A stretch of DNA of 64,000 bases from assembly GCF_014692675.1 (NCBI RefSeq), contig NZ_JABFCZ010000026.1, positions 17,402-81,401 of the forward strand. Direction: 5' to 3'. Positions 1-7,606 of this stretch are shown here, one piece after another. Below the pieces are notes generated by a model that saw only the letters and a list, made by a program, of their open reading frames with translations, was not told the origin of the DNA and ran no database searches. Position 1 is the first letter of the stretch, and each line of letters opens with the position of its first letter. Source of the stretch: Roseibium aggregatum. GTDB taxonomy: Bacteria; Pseudomonadota; Alphaproteobacteria; Rhizobiales; Stappiaceae. The position numbers and the translations under genes were made by a program.

Positions 1-227
1 CCGGTATTTTCCTGTTGATTTTCGGACAGTTGCTGGATTGGCCTACGCTTCCGACGCTTGTGCTGACCCCCGTCATTGTCTGGCTCTACGTTCATCTCGC
101 GCAGAAGGAAGAGAAGAAACTGCTTCGACAGTTCGGTGACAGTTACACCGACTATCGGCAACGCGTACCGATATTCTTCCCGAAACGGGACAACCTCTAT
201 CAATTCTGGACGCAGAGTGAGGTATGA
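1..227 (+). CDS. C-terminal end of an isoprenylcysteine/phospholipid methyltransferase-family membrane protein (cut by window edge)
   Basis: The open frame enters from the left edge, so the true start is outside the window. The visible 75 residues begin with a hydrophobic membrane segment and end with an E-E-K-x-L-x-x-x-F-G-D-x-Y-x-x-Y-R-x-x-V-P motif. That motif is typical of the C terminus of ICMT/PEMT-like integral membrane methyltransferases, which methylate small or lipid acceptors with S-adenosylmethionine. The substrate cannot be told. It converges on the copper operon that follows. Confidence 0.7.
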   Translation, partial: GIFLLIFGQLLDWPTLPTLVLTPVIVWLYVHLAQKEEKKLLRQFGDSYTDYRQRVPIFFPKRDNLYQFWTQSEV

Positions 228-307
228 CGCATCGAAGAAAGTCCCGTGCGCCTTTGCTTCCCGACTTCGGCCATGGCGGCAGACGTCCGGCATCATGGCG
301 GTCCAAA

Positions 308-337
308 GCGCGATCGGAATCTTAAGACCGATCGCGC
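308..337. terminator. Hairpin between convergent genes
   Basis: A perfect 10-bp stem (GCGCGATCGG pairing with CCGATCGCGC) closes a 10-nt loop that contains TCTTAAGA. It lies between two convergent genes, so it could serve both strands. There is no clear U tract, so termination is inferred from position and stem strength. Confidence 0.45.
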
Positions 338-423
338 CTGGAAGATGTACATCGTCAGGATCGGAACGCCGCCGGCAGAAATGCGTCATGGAACGTCCGA
401 TGCAGATGTCAACGGGAAGGTAT

Positions 424-711
424 CTATTCCTTCAGTTCGATCACCGTCAGGTTGCCGTTGATCCTGTCCGCCACGAACTCGACCTCCTGACCTTCCTGAA
501 CCTTTTCCAGCATCGTGTCGTCCGCCATGCGGAACACCATGGTCATTGCGGGCATGTCGAGGTTCTTGAGTTCCTCGTGAATGATGGTGACCTTCTTGCC
601 TTTCAAGTCGACCTTCTTCACGGTGCCCCTGGTATAGTCCGTGGCAAAGGCGGCGGTTGCGGCAACGGTGCCAAGGACCGCTGCAACGAGGAAACCGGTA
701 AGCTTGTTCAT
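424..711 (-). CDS. CusF-like periplasmic copper-binding protein
   Basis: A 95-residue protein with an N-terminal signal peptide (MNKLTGFLVAAVLGTVAATA, cleaved after AFA) and a CusF-type OB-fold domain. The motif LDMPAMTMVFRM carries the methionines that bind Cu(I) in this family. CusF proteins pass copper in the periplasm to export systems. The start was chosen at 711, preceded by AGGAG at good spacing; the frame stays open further upstream, but that part is not signal-like. It is the last gene of the copper operon, 32 nt after the multicopper oxidase. Confidence 0.88.
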   Translation of the reverse strand: MNKLTGFLVAAVLGTVAATAAFATDYTRGTVKKVDLKGKKVTIIHEELKNLDMPAMTMVFRMADDTMLEKVQEGQEVEFVADRINGNLTVIELKE

Positions 712-743
712 TTCATTCTCCTGATAGCTAAGACAGATTGCGT

Positions 744-2165
744 TCACTTGTGTCCGGCATGGCCGGTATGGGAGGAGCCGGATCCGACCGTACGGGACGG
801 CTGCGGCGCGGCCGCGGGAATATCCGCCCGGCTGGTTTCCGGCAGGTCGCCGGTCCACTCCCAGGCCTGGGTTCCGGGCGGGTTTTCGTACCAGCCGGGA
901 TCGCTGTAATCGCCGGCGGAGAGGCCTTCGCGCACCTTCACGACGGAGAACATGCCGCCCATTTCAAGCGGACCATGAGGCCCCCAGCCCGCCATCATCG
1001 GCACGGTGTTGTCCGGGATCGGCATGGCCATCTCCTCCATTTCCGCCATACCGTTGGTGCCCATGGGCATATATTCCGGCTGAAGCAGGCGGATCTTGCG
1101 CGCGAGCGCCGTCTTGTCCGCCCCGATGAAGGTCGGCACGTCATGGCCCATGGCGTTCATCGTATGATGGGACTTGTGGCAATGGATCGCCCAGTCCCCT
1201 GGATGCACGGCGTCGAACTCGTAGGCCCGCATCGCGCCGACCGGAATGTCGATCGTGACTTCCGGCCAACGGGCTTCCGGGCGCACCCAGCCGCCGTCCG
1301 TGCAAGTGACCTCGAAGTCGTATCCGTGCATGTGGATCGGATGGTTGGTCATGGTCAGGTTGCCGACACGCACCCGGACCCGGTCGTTCTTCGCGACCAC
1401 CAGCGGGTCGATGTTGGGGAAGATCCGGCTGTTCCATGTCCACAGGTTGAAGTCGGTCATGGTCATGATCTTCGGCACATAGGAGCCCGGATCGATATCG
1501 AACGCGTTGAGCATGATCAGGAAATCGCGGTCGACCGGCATGAAGGCCGGGTCCTTCGGATGCACGATGAAAAACCCCATCATGCCCATGGCCATCTGGA
1601 CCATCTCGTCCGCATGGGGGTGGTACATGAAGGTCCCGGATTTCACGAGGTCGAACTCGTAGACGAAGGTCTTTCCCGGCGGAATGCCGGGATGGGACAG
1701 ACCGCCGACGCCATCCATGCCGGACGGCAGAATGAGGCCGTGCCAGTGCACCGATGTGTGTTCGGGGAGCCTGTTGGTCACGAAGATCCGGACCCGGTCT
1801 CCTTCCACCGCCTCGATGGTCGGGCCGATGGACTGACCATTGTAGCCCCAGAGATACGCGGTCATGCCTTCGGCGAGTTCCCGTTCCACCGGTTCCGCGA
1901 CCAGATGGAACTCCTTCACGCCGTTGTTCATGCGGAAGGGCAGCGTCCAGCCGTTCAGGGTCACCACGGGATTGTAGGGCACGCCTGTGTCGGGGGCGCC
2001 TTTGGGAGCCTGGGTGGCCGGTCCGTCCATTATGGCTGCCTCCGGCAGGCCCATGTTGGACGTTTTCGCCCATGCGGCGGTGGATACGAGGGCGGCTCCG
2101 GTTGCGCCCGCGCCCAGAAGCTGACGTCGGTTCATCATCATCCTGTTCCTTTGACCGGTATCCAT
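744..2165 (-). CDS. Multicopper oxidase, copper-resistance type, Tat-exported
   Basis: A 473-residue periplasmic multicopper oxidase, probably oxidising Cu(I) to the less toxic Cu(II). All copper-ligand motifs are visible: HWHGL (about residue 140), YHPHADEM (about 180), HPIHMHGY (about 275) and the C-terminal HCHKSHH (about 330). A Tat signal (NRRQLLGAG followed by a hydrophobic stretch) lies near the N terminus. The first ATG overlaps the TolC gene stop (TGATG) behind a strong GGAGG, which suggests translational coupling. An ATG triplet at 2135-2141 behind AAGGA is an alternative start. The C terminus is Met- and His-rich, as in copper-tolerance oxidases. Confidence 0.92.
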   Translation of the reverse strand: MDTGQRNRMMMNRRQLLGAGATGAALVSTAAWAKTSNMGLPEAAIMDGPATQAPKGAPDTGVPYNPVVTLNGWTLPFRMNNGVKEFHLVAEPVERELAEGMTAYLWGYNGQSIGPTIEAVEGDRVRIFVTNRLPEHTSVHWHGLILPSGMDGVGGLSHPGIPPGKTFVYEFDLVKSGTFMYHPHADEMVQMAMGMMGFFIVHPKDPAFMPVDRDFLIMLNAFDIDPGSYVPKIMTMTDFNLWTWNSRIFPNIDPLVVAKNDRVRVRVGNLTMTNHPIHMHGYDFEVTCTDGGWVRPEARWPEVTIDIPVGAMRAYEFDAVHPGDWAIHCHKSHHTMNAMGHDVPTFIGADKTALARKIRLLQPEYMPMGTNGMAEMEEMAMPIPDNTVPMMAGWGPHGPLEMGGMFSVVKVREGLSAGDYSDPGWYENPPGTQAWEWTGDLPETSRADIPAAAPQPSRTVGSGSSHTGHAGHK

Positions 2166-3673
2166 CAGTGACCTCCCCCTTCGGCCGCAGCCACGTTGAT
2201 GGCGGCACCGGTGCGGGCGCCCTCCATCGGCCCCGCACCGTATGTGGCGGCCGCCAGATCCGCTTCGGCGAGCCAGAAGTTCCTGCGGGCGTTGACGGCC
2301 ATCAGCTGGGTGTCGATGCGGGCCCGGGTGTCGGCGAGAAGGTCGAAGGTGTTGGTGATCATGCCGTTGTAGGTCAGCAGGCTCTCCTCCTCGACCGCCT
2401 TTCGAAGCGGCAGCACGGCGTCGCGGTAATGTCGGGCAATCTCGTGGGAGGACCTGTAAGCGGTGTAGGCCGAGCGGGCTTCGGAGCGGATGTTCACCGC
2501 CTTTTCCGCCAGGCCGTTCGCCGCCTGCATGTAGGCGTATTCCGCCTTGCGCATCCGCGCCTTGCCGCTGTCGAATATCGGAATGGCGAATTCCAGCTCG
2601 ATCTGGGGCGTCACGATGGTCTTTTTCGTCTTCTTTTCCTCCAGATCCGGGCCATTGAGCTCGTATTCGGTCTCGATTTCCCGCTCCGCCTCCACGCCGG
2701 CGATCAGTTCCAGGTCGGTGACGTATCTGGTGGCTTCCGTCAGGCGATAGCTTTTGGCGACGGCCTCCAGTTCAAGCCTTGCGACCTGCAGGTCGATGCG
2801 GTTGCGCAACGCATCTGCCTCGATCGCCGGATTGCCGCGCGGAGCCCTGGGCAGGGCAGGCAGGCTGTCGGGCACGAAATACTCGACGTCCTGCCCCCAC
2901 AATCCCATCAGCCGGGTGAGCCGCTCCTTTGCCAGCCTTGCGGCCAATCGGGCTTCCGCCTTCTGGCCGGTCAGTTCCGCATAGAAGGCGTGTTCGCGCG
3001 CCTGTCCCGCCTTGGGCATGGCCCCCGTCTCGCCCAGCTTCTGGGCGAGCTGCGATGCCGCGTCCGCGGCAACCTGGGCCTGGTTGAGATTGGCAACCGT
3101 TTCGAATGCGGCAACGGCATCGATCCAGGCGCGCCGAGTTTCCGCCGCAAGCGCAAGCGTATCGCCGATCGCAACGGCCTGCGCCTGGCGAAACCGGGCA
3201 TCGGAAACATCGACCCGCTGCTTTTGCGTCGCAAGGGACACAAGGTTGGCCGCGACCGTGCTTTCGATCGTGCGAAATCCGCTGATCTCGGGATGCGCCA
3301 AACCGAAGAGACCAACGGAAACGATCGGATTTTCCAGCATCGTGTCCTGCCATGCGTCGGCCGCGCTCATGCCCAGCGCCGCGTAGGACGCTTGCAGCCC
3401 GCGATTGTTCAGCAAAGCAACCTGGACCGCCGTCTCGGCGTTGATCGTCTTCTTGTGCACCATCTTGCGGACCCGTTCCGAGACCGCCTTCGACTGGGCC
3501 GCATTCTCGATCCAGACGGTCTCCTTGTTGCCGGTCCGCGCGGACGTGCCGGCAGAAACCGCCCGAAACCCGGGTTTCGCTTCGGAATAGGTAGCAACCT
3601 GCTCGGCCGAGACGCACCCCGCCAGCAGGGCGGCCGATGCCACCCACAGAAGGGGTTTGGTTGGGGTTCTCAT
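2165..3673 (-). CDS. TolC-family outer-membrane efflux lipoprotein
   Basis: A 502-residue protein with a lipoprotein signal (lipobox LLAGC near residue 20) and the long alpha-helical repeats of the outer-membrane efflux protein family. It probably forms the outer-membrane channel for copper export, although no RND pump or adaptor is encoded in the window. The start at 3673 has GGAGG upstream and overlaps the stop of the small lipoprotein gene before it. The 17-residue upstream extension is not signal-like and was dropped. Confidence 0.88.
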   Translation of the reverse strand: MRTPTKPLLWVASAALLAGCVSAEQVATYSEAKPGFRAVSAGTSARTGNKETVWIENAAQSKAVSERVRKMVHKKTINAETAVQVALLNNRGLQASYAALGMSAADAWQDTMLENPIVSVGLFGLAHPEISGFRTIESTVAANLVSLATQKQRVDVSDARFRQAQAVAIGDTLALAAETRRAWIDAVAAFETVANLNQAQVAADAASQLAQKLGETGAMPKAGQAREHAFYAELTGQKAEARLAARLAKERLTRLMGLWGQDVEYFVPDSLPALPRAPRGNPAIEADALRNRIDLQVARLELEAVAKSYRLTEATRYVTDLELIAGVEAEREIETEYELNGPDLEEKKTKKTIVTPQIELEFAIPIFDSGKARMRKAEYAYMQAANGLAEKAVNIRSEARSAYTAYRSSHEIARHYRDAVLPLRKAVEEESLLTYNGMITNTFDLLADTRARIDTQLMAVNARRNFWLAEADLAAATYGAGPMEGARTGAAINVAAAEGGGH

Positions 3674-3906
3674 CACGACCCACCTCCCCGGCCCGGTGCT
3701 TGCAGGTCGTTGAGCTGGCGCCATGAGCCGGGTTCAACGGGCCCCCGGGCCGTATAGCCCTCGGTTACCGAGGGCGGATAAAGGGCGTGGATGGCGGCAT
3801 CCGGATCCTGCGGCCCCGGTCCTGCGGATGGGTCCGGCAACGGTGCCGTGGCTGCGCAGCCGCCGACCAACAGCGGCGAGAGCGCAGCAAAAATGCTTAG
3901 TCTCAT
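3673..3906 (-). CDS. Small proline-rich lipoprotein of the copper operon
   Basis: A 77-residue protein with a lipoprotein signal peptide (LLVGGC lipobox at about residue 17). The mature part of about 60 residues is rich in proline and glycine (PDPSAGPGPQDPD near its start) and has no recognised domain. Its stop overlaps the start of the TolC-type gene, so the two are probably translated together. A structural or assembly role with the channel is only a guess. Confidence 0.7.
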   Translation of the reverse strand: MRLSIFAALSPLLVGGCAATAPLPDPSAGPGPQDPDAAIHALYPPSVTEGYTARGPVEPGSWRQLNDLQAPGRGGGS

Positions 3907-3989
3907 TGAAACTCACTGATCTCGATATGCGGAATCCCGCCTCGGCAAAGGCGGTGCGCGATTTGCCCGGGTCAGACCCCGGTGCGAGA

Positions 3990-4364
3990 TCAGTGTTTGG
4001 GTGGGTGGTCTACCCGGAAGCTGGACGCTTCCGTCAGCGAACCGGCCATCGGCGAATATGGCGCCAGTACCTTCCATCGGGAAAAGACCGGAACCTGGAG
4101 GATCGCCAGATCGACAAAACAGGAAGACTGACAACAAGGTTCGGAAGAGAATTTGCCGTTGCTATCGGCCTTGCCGGCCGGGCAATCGATTCCGAGGGAC
4201 TGCTTATCACCGGCTACCTGCGTATGGTGCATGTGACCCATGACCCGGGCCGCTTCGGAGGTCTCTGCGGGGAGCTTTTCAGCCAGGCCATGCGCATTCG
4301 CTCCCGGAAGAAGGGTTCCGAGAAGGAAGATGCCAGCAATGAGGACATGAAGCAGGTTGCGCAC
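3990..4364 (-). CDS. Cys/His-containing secreted protein of the copper operon
   Basis: A 124-residue protein starting with GTG behind AGGTGA. It has a signal peptide (hydrophobic residues 5-22, ending in ANA), a His-rich patch (GHMHHT) and a Cys group (PCCQSSC). It closes with the sequence RVDHPPKH. The overall plan matches the protein at 7044-7406, which has C-P-x-D-C and ends in RTDQPPITA, so the two look like distant paralogues. I do not recognise a named family. A periplasmic or membrane copper-binding role is inferred from the ligands and neighbours. Confidence 0.6.
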   Translation of the reverse strand: MRNLLHVLIAGIFLLGTLLPGANAHGLAEKLPAETSEAARVMGHMHHTQVAGDKQSLGIDCPAGKADSNGKFSSEPCCQSSCFVDLAILQVPVFSRWKVLAPYSPMAGSLTEASSFRVDHPPKH

Positions 4365-4481
4365 AGGTCACCTAACCGGAGAACAGAAATTTTCTATCGA
4401 GGGCCCGATTGGGCAGCAATTGAATTATCCGTGATTGCGGCATTTCCGCCCTGCTTCCAATTCAGGCCTGAATACGATGCC

Positions 4482-4970
4482 CTATGACCGCGGATCCGCG
4501 GATTTGCGGTTGACCATGTCATGCTGTGCGCGAATGTTTTCGGGCCATTGATCCTTTATCCAGGCAAGCACGGCGATAATTTCCGCATCGCTCAGCGTAC
4601 CTTCGAAGGCAGGCATGTTCGAGTTGAAATTCTCAAGGCCAATGGCTTTCGCGGTTCCGTATTTCGTGATTTCGAAGAGGAGTTCGTCCGCGTGATGCCA
4701 GGTGTGGCCGGTTTCGTCATGCGGAGGCGCCTTGAGCGTTTCGTCCGGATTGGCGGACTGCCAGTCAGGCTCTCCCTTCAAGTCGGCTCCATGACAAGAG
4801 GCGCAGTTCTGCGCATAAACTTCGGCGCCCTCACGAAGCAACTGCGGATCAACAGGATCACGTATCGCGGTGTCCGCATTGGTGCCGCGGTTCCAATAGG
4901 CCCCGGCCGCCAATGCAGCCGCGATCGGCAACCCCGCCAGCAAGTAGAGACCCCTTTTCGAACCGCTCAT
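4482..4970 (-). CDS. Membrane-anchored class I cytochrome c
   Basis: A 162-residue protein with an N-terminal membrane anchor (residues about 8-25), one haem-binding motif CASCH (about residue 56) and a probable axial methionine in NMPAFEG (about residue 116). This is one cytochrome c domain. In copper loci such proteins may take electrons from the multicopper oxidase or a copper centre; that role is inferred. Its ATG overlaps the stop of the L,D-transpeptidase gene upstream (ATGA). Confidence 0.85.
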   Translation of the reverse strand: MSGSKRGLYLLAGLPIAAALAAGAYWNRGTNADTAIRDPVDPQLLREGAEVYAQNCASCHGADLKGEPDWQSANPDETLKAPPHDETGHTWHHADELLFEITKYGTAKAIGLENFNSNMPAFEGTLSDAEIIAVLAWIKDQWPENIRAQHDMVNRKSADPRS

Positions 4971-5635
4971 GCCAGCACCACCACCGGCGACCCGACAGGA
5001 ACGCGCCCGTAAAGGTCGATAATGTCCTGGTTCATAAGCCTGACGCAGCCACTGGATACCGCGGTACCGATTGTCCAGTATTCCGCCGTTCCATGCAGAC
5101 GGTAAAGCGTATCCTTGTTGCCTTCAAAAATATAAAGGGCCCTTGCGCCGAGCGGATTTTCCAATCCGGGCGCCATTCCGCCATTCCGCCAGCTCCATTG
5201 TTCGAGTTCCGGCTGGCGCTCGATCATCTCATCGGGCGGGGTCCATTTGGGCCACTCCGTCTTGCGCCCGATACGGGCCCTGCCCGCCCATTCGAACCCG
5301 GCACGCCCCAGGCCGACGCCATAGCGCATGGCCTTGCCGTTTTCCTGGACGAGGTAGAGATGAAATTTCGACGTATCGACGACCAGGGTGCCGACTTTTT
5401 CGGATGTCGCGTAATCAACCTGCTGGCGGTAGAAATGTTCGGGCACTTTTTTCAGGTTGATCGCCGGCAGCGGAAATCGTTCTTCCGGCATGGCCCGGTA
5501 CATGGACAGGTATGCGGGATCGTCAGACAGTTGCACCGGTTTTGGCGAGGTATTGCCGGTAACACAGCCGCTGACGGCGAGCCCTGTGAGGCTCGCCGTT
5601 CCGGCAAGAAAAGATCGTCTGGTCAGATAGCTCAT
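4967..5635 (-). CDS. L,D-transpeptidase (YkuD domain) with Tat/lipoprotein-like signal
   Basis: A 222-residue protein. The start (RRSFLAGTASLTGLAVSGC) combines a twin-arginine signal with a lipobox, so it is exported and possibly lipidated. The YkuD catalytic signature is present: HGTAEYWTIGTAVSSGCVRL, with the nucleophile Cys in SSGC and the conserved His before it. The family makes 3-3 peptidoglycan cross-links or attaches proteins to the wall. It is the second L,D-transpeptidase of this copper operon. The frame runs upstream to 5731, but the signal fixes the start at 5635. Confidence 0.88.
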   Translation of the reverse strand: MSYLTRRSFLAGTASLTGLAVSGCVTGNTSPKPVQLSDDPAYLSMYRAMPEERFPLPAINLKKVPEHFYRQQVDYATSEKVGTLVVDTSKFHLYLVQENGKAMRYGVGLGRAGFEWAGRARIGRKTEWPKWTPPDEMIERQPELEQWSWRNGGMAPGLENPLGARALYIFEGNKDTLYRLHGTAEYWTIGTAVSSGCVRLMNQDIIDLYGRVPVGSPVVVLA

Positions 5636-5645
5636 GCGTCCGCCG

Positions 5646-6110
5646 TCACTGACCTGCCTGGAAATACGGCTTCGGGCTTTCGGACGGCTTTTGACCGAGA
5701 GCATAGACCGTGTATTTCGCGTCCTTGTCATAGCCCATGCCGAGGGATCCGCTGGGCATGCCGGGCACCGCCAGGCCGCGAATGTCCGGCCGTTCGCTCA
5801 TCATCTTGTCGATCGCTTCCAGCGGCACATGGCCCTCAAGGATATATTTCGTGCCGTTGCCCATCACGGCGGTGTGGCAGGCTTCCATGTTGTCCGGGAT
5901 GCCGGCCTGTTTCTTGATCGCGGTCAGATCTTCCATGTCCTGTACAATCACCTTGTAGCCGGCTTTCTCGACGGCATCCGTCCAGATCTTGCAGCATCCG
6001 CACCAGGGGGACTTGAAGACGGTGATGGTGTTCTCGTCCCCTGCGTGAACCGGCAGGGAAAACAGGGAGCCGGCAAGGATTGCGGCTGCGAAGAGTTGAG
6101 TCCTAGTCAT
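5646..6110 (-). CDS. DUF411 metal-binding protein
   Basis: A 154-residue exported protein (signal peptide ending in VHA). The DUF411 features are clear: a thioredoxin-like start (ITVFKSPWCGCCKIW, Cys pair in WCGCC), a later Cys in MEACHTAV, and the conserved GHVP and GLAVPGMPSGSLGM motifs. DUF411 genes are regular members of copper and silver resistance loci, and a metal-binding periplasmic role is generally assumed. Its ATG overlaps the end of the DUF2933 gene by 8 nt. Confidence 0.88.
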   Translation of the reverse strand: MTRTQLFAAAILAGSLFSLPVHAGDENTITVFKSPWCGCCKIWTDAVEKAGYKVIVQDMEDLTAIKKQAGIPDNMEACHTAVMGNGTKYILEGHVPLEAIDKMMSERPDIRGLAVPGMPSGSLGMGYDKDAKYTVYALGQKPSESPKPYFQAGQ

Positions 6111-6411
6111 TTTCTTTAGTCTCGCTGCTTTGTGTGGAATGACATGATTTGCCCATGAAGCGGTGCATGACGAGATGCATGCCTATGCACCCCAGCATCG
6201 GCACGCCGAGAAGCAGTGTTTGTCCGATTGTCTGTCCGGCGGGTGCGGACCAGATCAGGATTCCGGTTCCCGCGACCATGGCCGCACAACAGGCCATCAT
6301 GAAAAGATTGTGCCCGGTCAGAAGGCTGCGCATGGAAAAGCCGTTTCGTTCTACAGACCTTTCCTGCGCGGCCGATGTACTCGCTACCGTGTTGGTGTCT
6401 TCAATCGTCAT
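6103..6411 (-). CDS. DUF2933-like small membrane protein
   Basis: A 102-residue protein with two hydrophobic segments (about residues 38-55 and 65-82) and Met, Cys and His residues in the membrane part (FMMACCAAM, MLGCIGMHLVMHRFMG). The Cys- and Met-rich double segment resembles DUF2933 proteins of copper and mercury loci. The start at 6411 overlaps the stop of the preceding L,D-transpeptidase gene (ATGA). A longer open frame to 6687 lies inside that gene and was rejected. Function is unknown; heavy-metal handling in the inner membrane is inferred. Confidence 0.7.
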   Translation of the reverse strand: MTIEDTNTVASTSAAQERSVERNGFSMRSLLTGHNLFMMACCAAMVAGTGILIWSAPAGQTIGQTLLLGVPMLGCIGMHLVMHRFMGKSCHSTQSSETKEND

Positions 6412-6974
6412 TGGATGATGACCTTTGCGCCCACGGGTACGCGCTCGAACAGGTCTTCGACATGCGCGTTGATCATGCGGATACAGCCGTTCGATACGGA
6501 ACGCCCGATGGAGGACGGCTGGGTGGTGCCGTGGATCCGGTACATCGTGTCCCTCCCGTCCCGGTGCAGATAAAGGGCCCTGGACCCGAGGGGGTTGTTC
6601 GGCCCGCCCGGCACGCCGTTTGCGTACCGGGCATATTTTTTCGGGCTTCGCCTGATCATGTTGTCGGTCGGCCGCCAACTGGGCCACTTCGCCTTGCGAC
6701 CGACCATGGCCTCGCCCTTGAGCGAGAGGCCCGCGCGCCCGACGCCGACGCCGTAGCGGCGCGCTGTTCCGGCGCTTTCCACGAGATACAGGAAGTGGTT
6801 CCCGGTTTCGATGACGATCGTCCCTGGTTCATAACCGGTATAGGAGACCGTTTGAGGTTCAAATTCGGGATTGATTTTGAACGGCTTTTTCGCAGTCGAG
6901 TGCGCAAAAGCCGGCATGGTCGCCGTAACCAGCGCAGCACTGGCCCCAGCCAATAGAAGTCGTCGGGATAACAT
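6408..6974 (-). CDS. L,D-transpeptidase (YkuD domain), Tat-like signal
   Basis: A 188-residue protein with an N-terminal signal (MLSRRLLLAGASAALVTATM, ending in AFA) and the YkuD catalytic region HGTTQPSSIGRSVSNGCIRM, with the catalytic Cys in SNGC. The domain GRxGLSLKGEAMVG and the GNHFLYLVE strand before it are standard for the family. The start at 6974 has AAAGG upstream. It is a paralogue of the enzyme at 4967-5635 but shorter and without a lipobox. Finding two such enzymes in one copper operon is unusual. Confidence 0.88.
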   Translation of the reverse strand: MLSRRLLLAGASAALVTATMPAFAHSTAKKPFKINPEFEPQTVSYTGYEPGTIVIETGNHFLYLVESAGTARRYGVGVGRAGLSLKGEAMVGRKAKWPSWRPTDNMIRRSPKKYARYANGVPGGPNNPLGSRALYLHRDGRDTMYRIHGTTQPSSIGRSVSNGCIRMINAHVEDLFERVPVGAKVIIQ

Positions 6975-7043
6975 CGTCCAACCTTTGAAAACAGTGACAA
7001 ATCCGCAGCCGGCTTCGATGAACCGGCGCAAAACACAAGGATG

Positions 7044-7406
7044 TCAGGCTGTTATGGGAGGCTGGTCGGTACGGTAAAGAACAGTAGGGTGATAGCCGAG
7101 TTCTGATTGGTCTTCGGCCGGTTCGGATATCTTATGCACGGGCATTCGAACGGTTGCCACCAGCCCCAGACAATCCATGGGGCAATTCGACCCGTCGACC
7201 GGCGCTTTCGAACCGGTCAATTTCTCGCAGCAGTTCATGGTGCCATGACCATGGTCGGTCGCAGACACAATTCTCAGGTCCGTGGCTTCCCCGTGGTTCG
7301 CTTCCGCGGAGATGGCTGTCGGTGATGCAAACACGGCTCCCTGCGCCGCCATGGAATGGATGCCGGCAACGACAAGGATCAGGAGTGCTGTCAACAAACT
7401 GCGCAT
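7044..7406 (-). CDS. Cys-rich secreted protein, first gene of the copper operon
   Basis: A 120-residue protein with a signal peptide (residues 1-22), then HGHGTMNCCEKL and SNCPMDC Cys clusters and a hydrophobic stretch with proline. Its end RTDQPPITA resembles RVDHPPKH of the protein at 3990-4364, so it is probably a paralogue. The start at 7406 has AGGTG just upstream; the frame is open to 7517, but that part is Arg-rich and not signal-like. It lies directly behind the CueR-type promoter, so it should be the first copper-induced product. No named family is recognised. Confidence 0.6.
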   Translation of the reverse strand: MRSLLTALLILVVAGIHSMAAQGAVFASPTAISAEANHGEATDLRIVSATDHGHGTMNCCEKLTGSKAPVDGSNCPMDCLGLVATVRMPVHKISEPAEDQSELGYHPTVLYRTDQPPITA

Positions 7407-7554
7407 TCGCACCTGATAGCTCACGCGGACCAATAATGCCCTAACCGGCGCCTCACAAATGAGTGAGCGCCTCCTGCAAACCAGCCGAACAAAACTCCGG
7501 AAAGGACGATTTTGCACCGGCTAAAGCCGCCTTCTTCCTGGAGAAGGCCGGTCA

Positions 7555-7587
7555 GTAAATGATGCTTCCAGCAGGTGGAAGGTCAAG
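7555..7587 (-). promoter_or_regulatory. MerR/CueR-type copper promoter of the eleven-gene operon
   Basis: The minus strand reads TTGACC (-35, at 7581-7586), then the dyad CTTCCA-N5-TGGAAG (7565-7581), then an AT-rich -10 region around 7555-7561, giving the long 19-20 bp spacer of MerR-family promoters. The CCTTCCA...GGAAG dyad matches CueR boxes I know from copper ATPase promoters. It points at the gene starting at 7406. The regulator gene itself is not in the window. Confidence 0.7.
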
Positions 7588-7606
7588 CGCTTTCTCGTGT
7601 GGCCGG

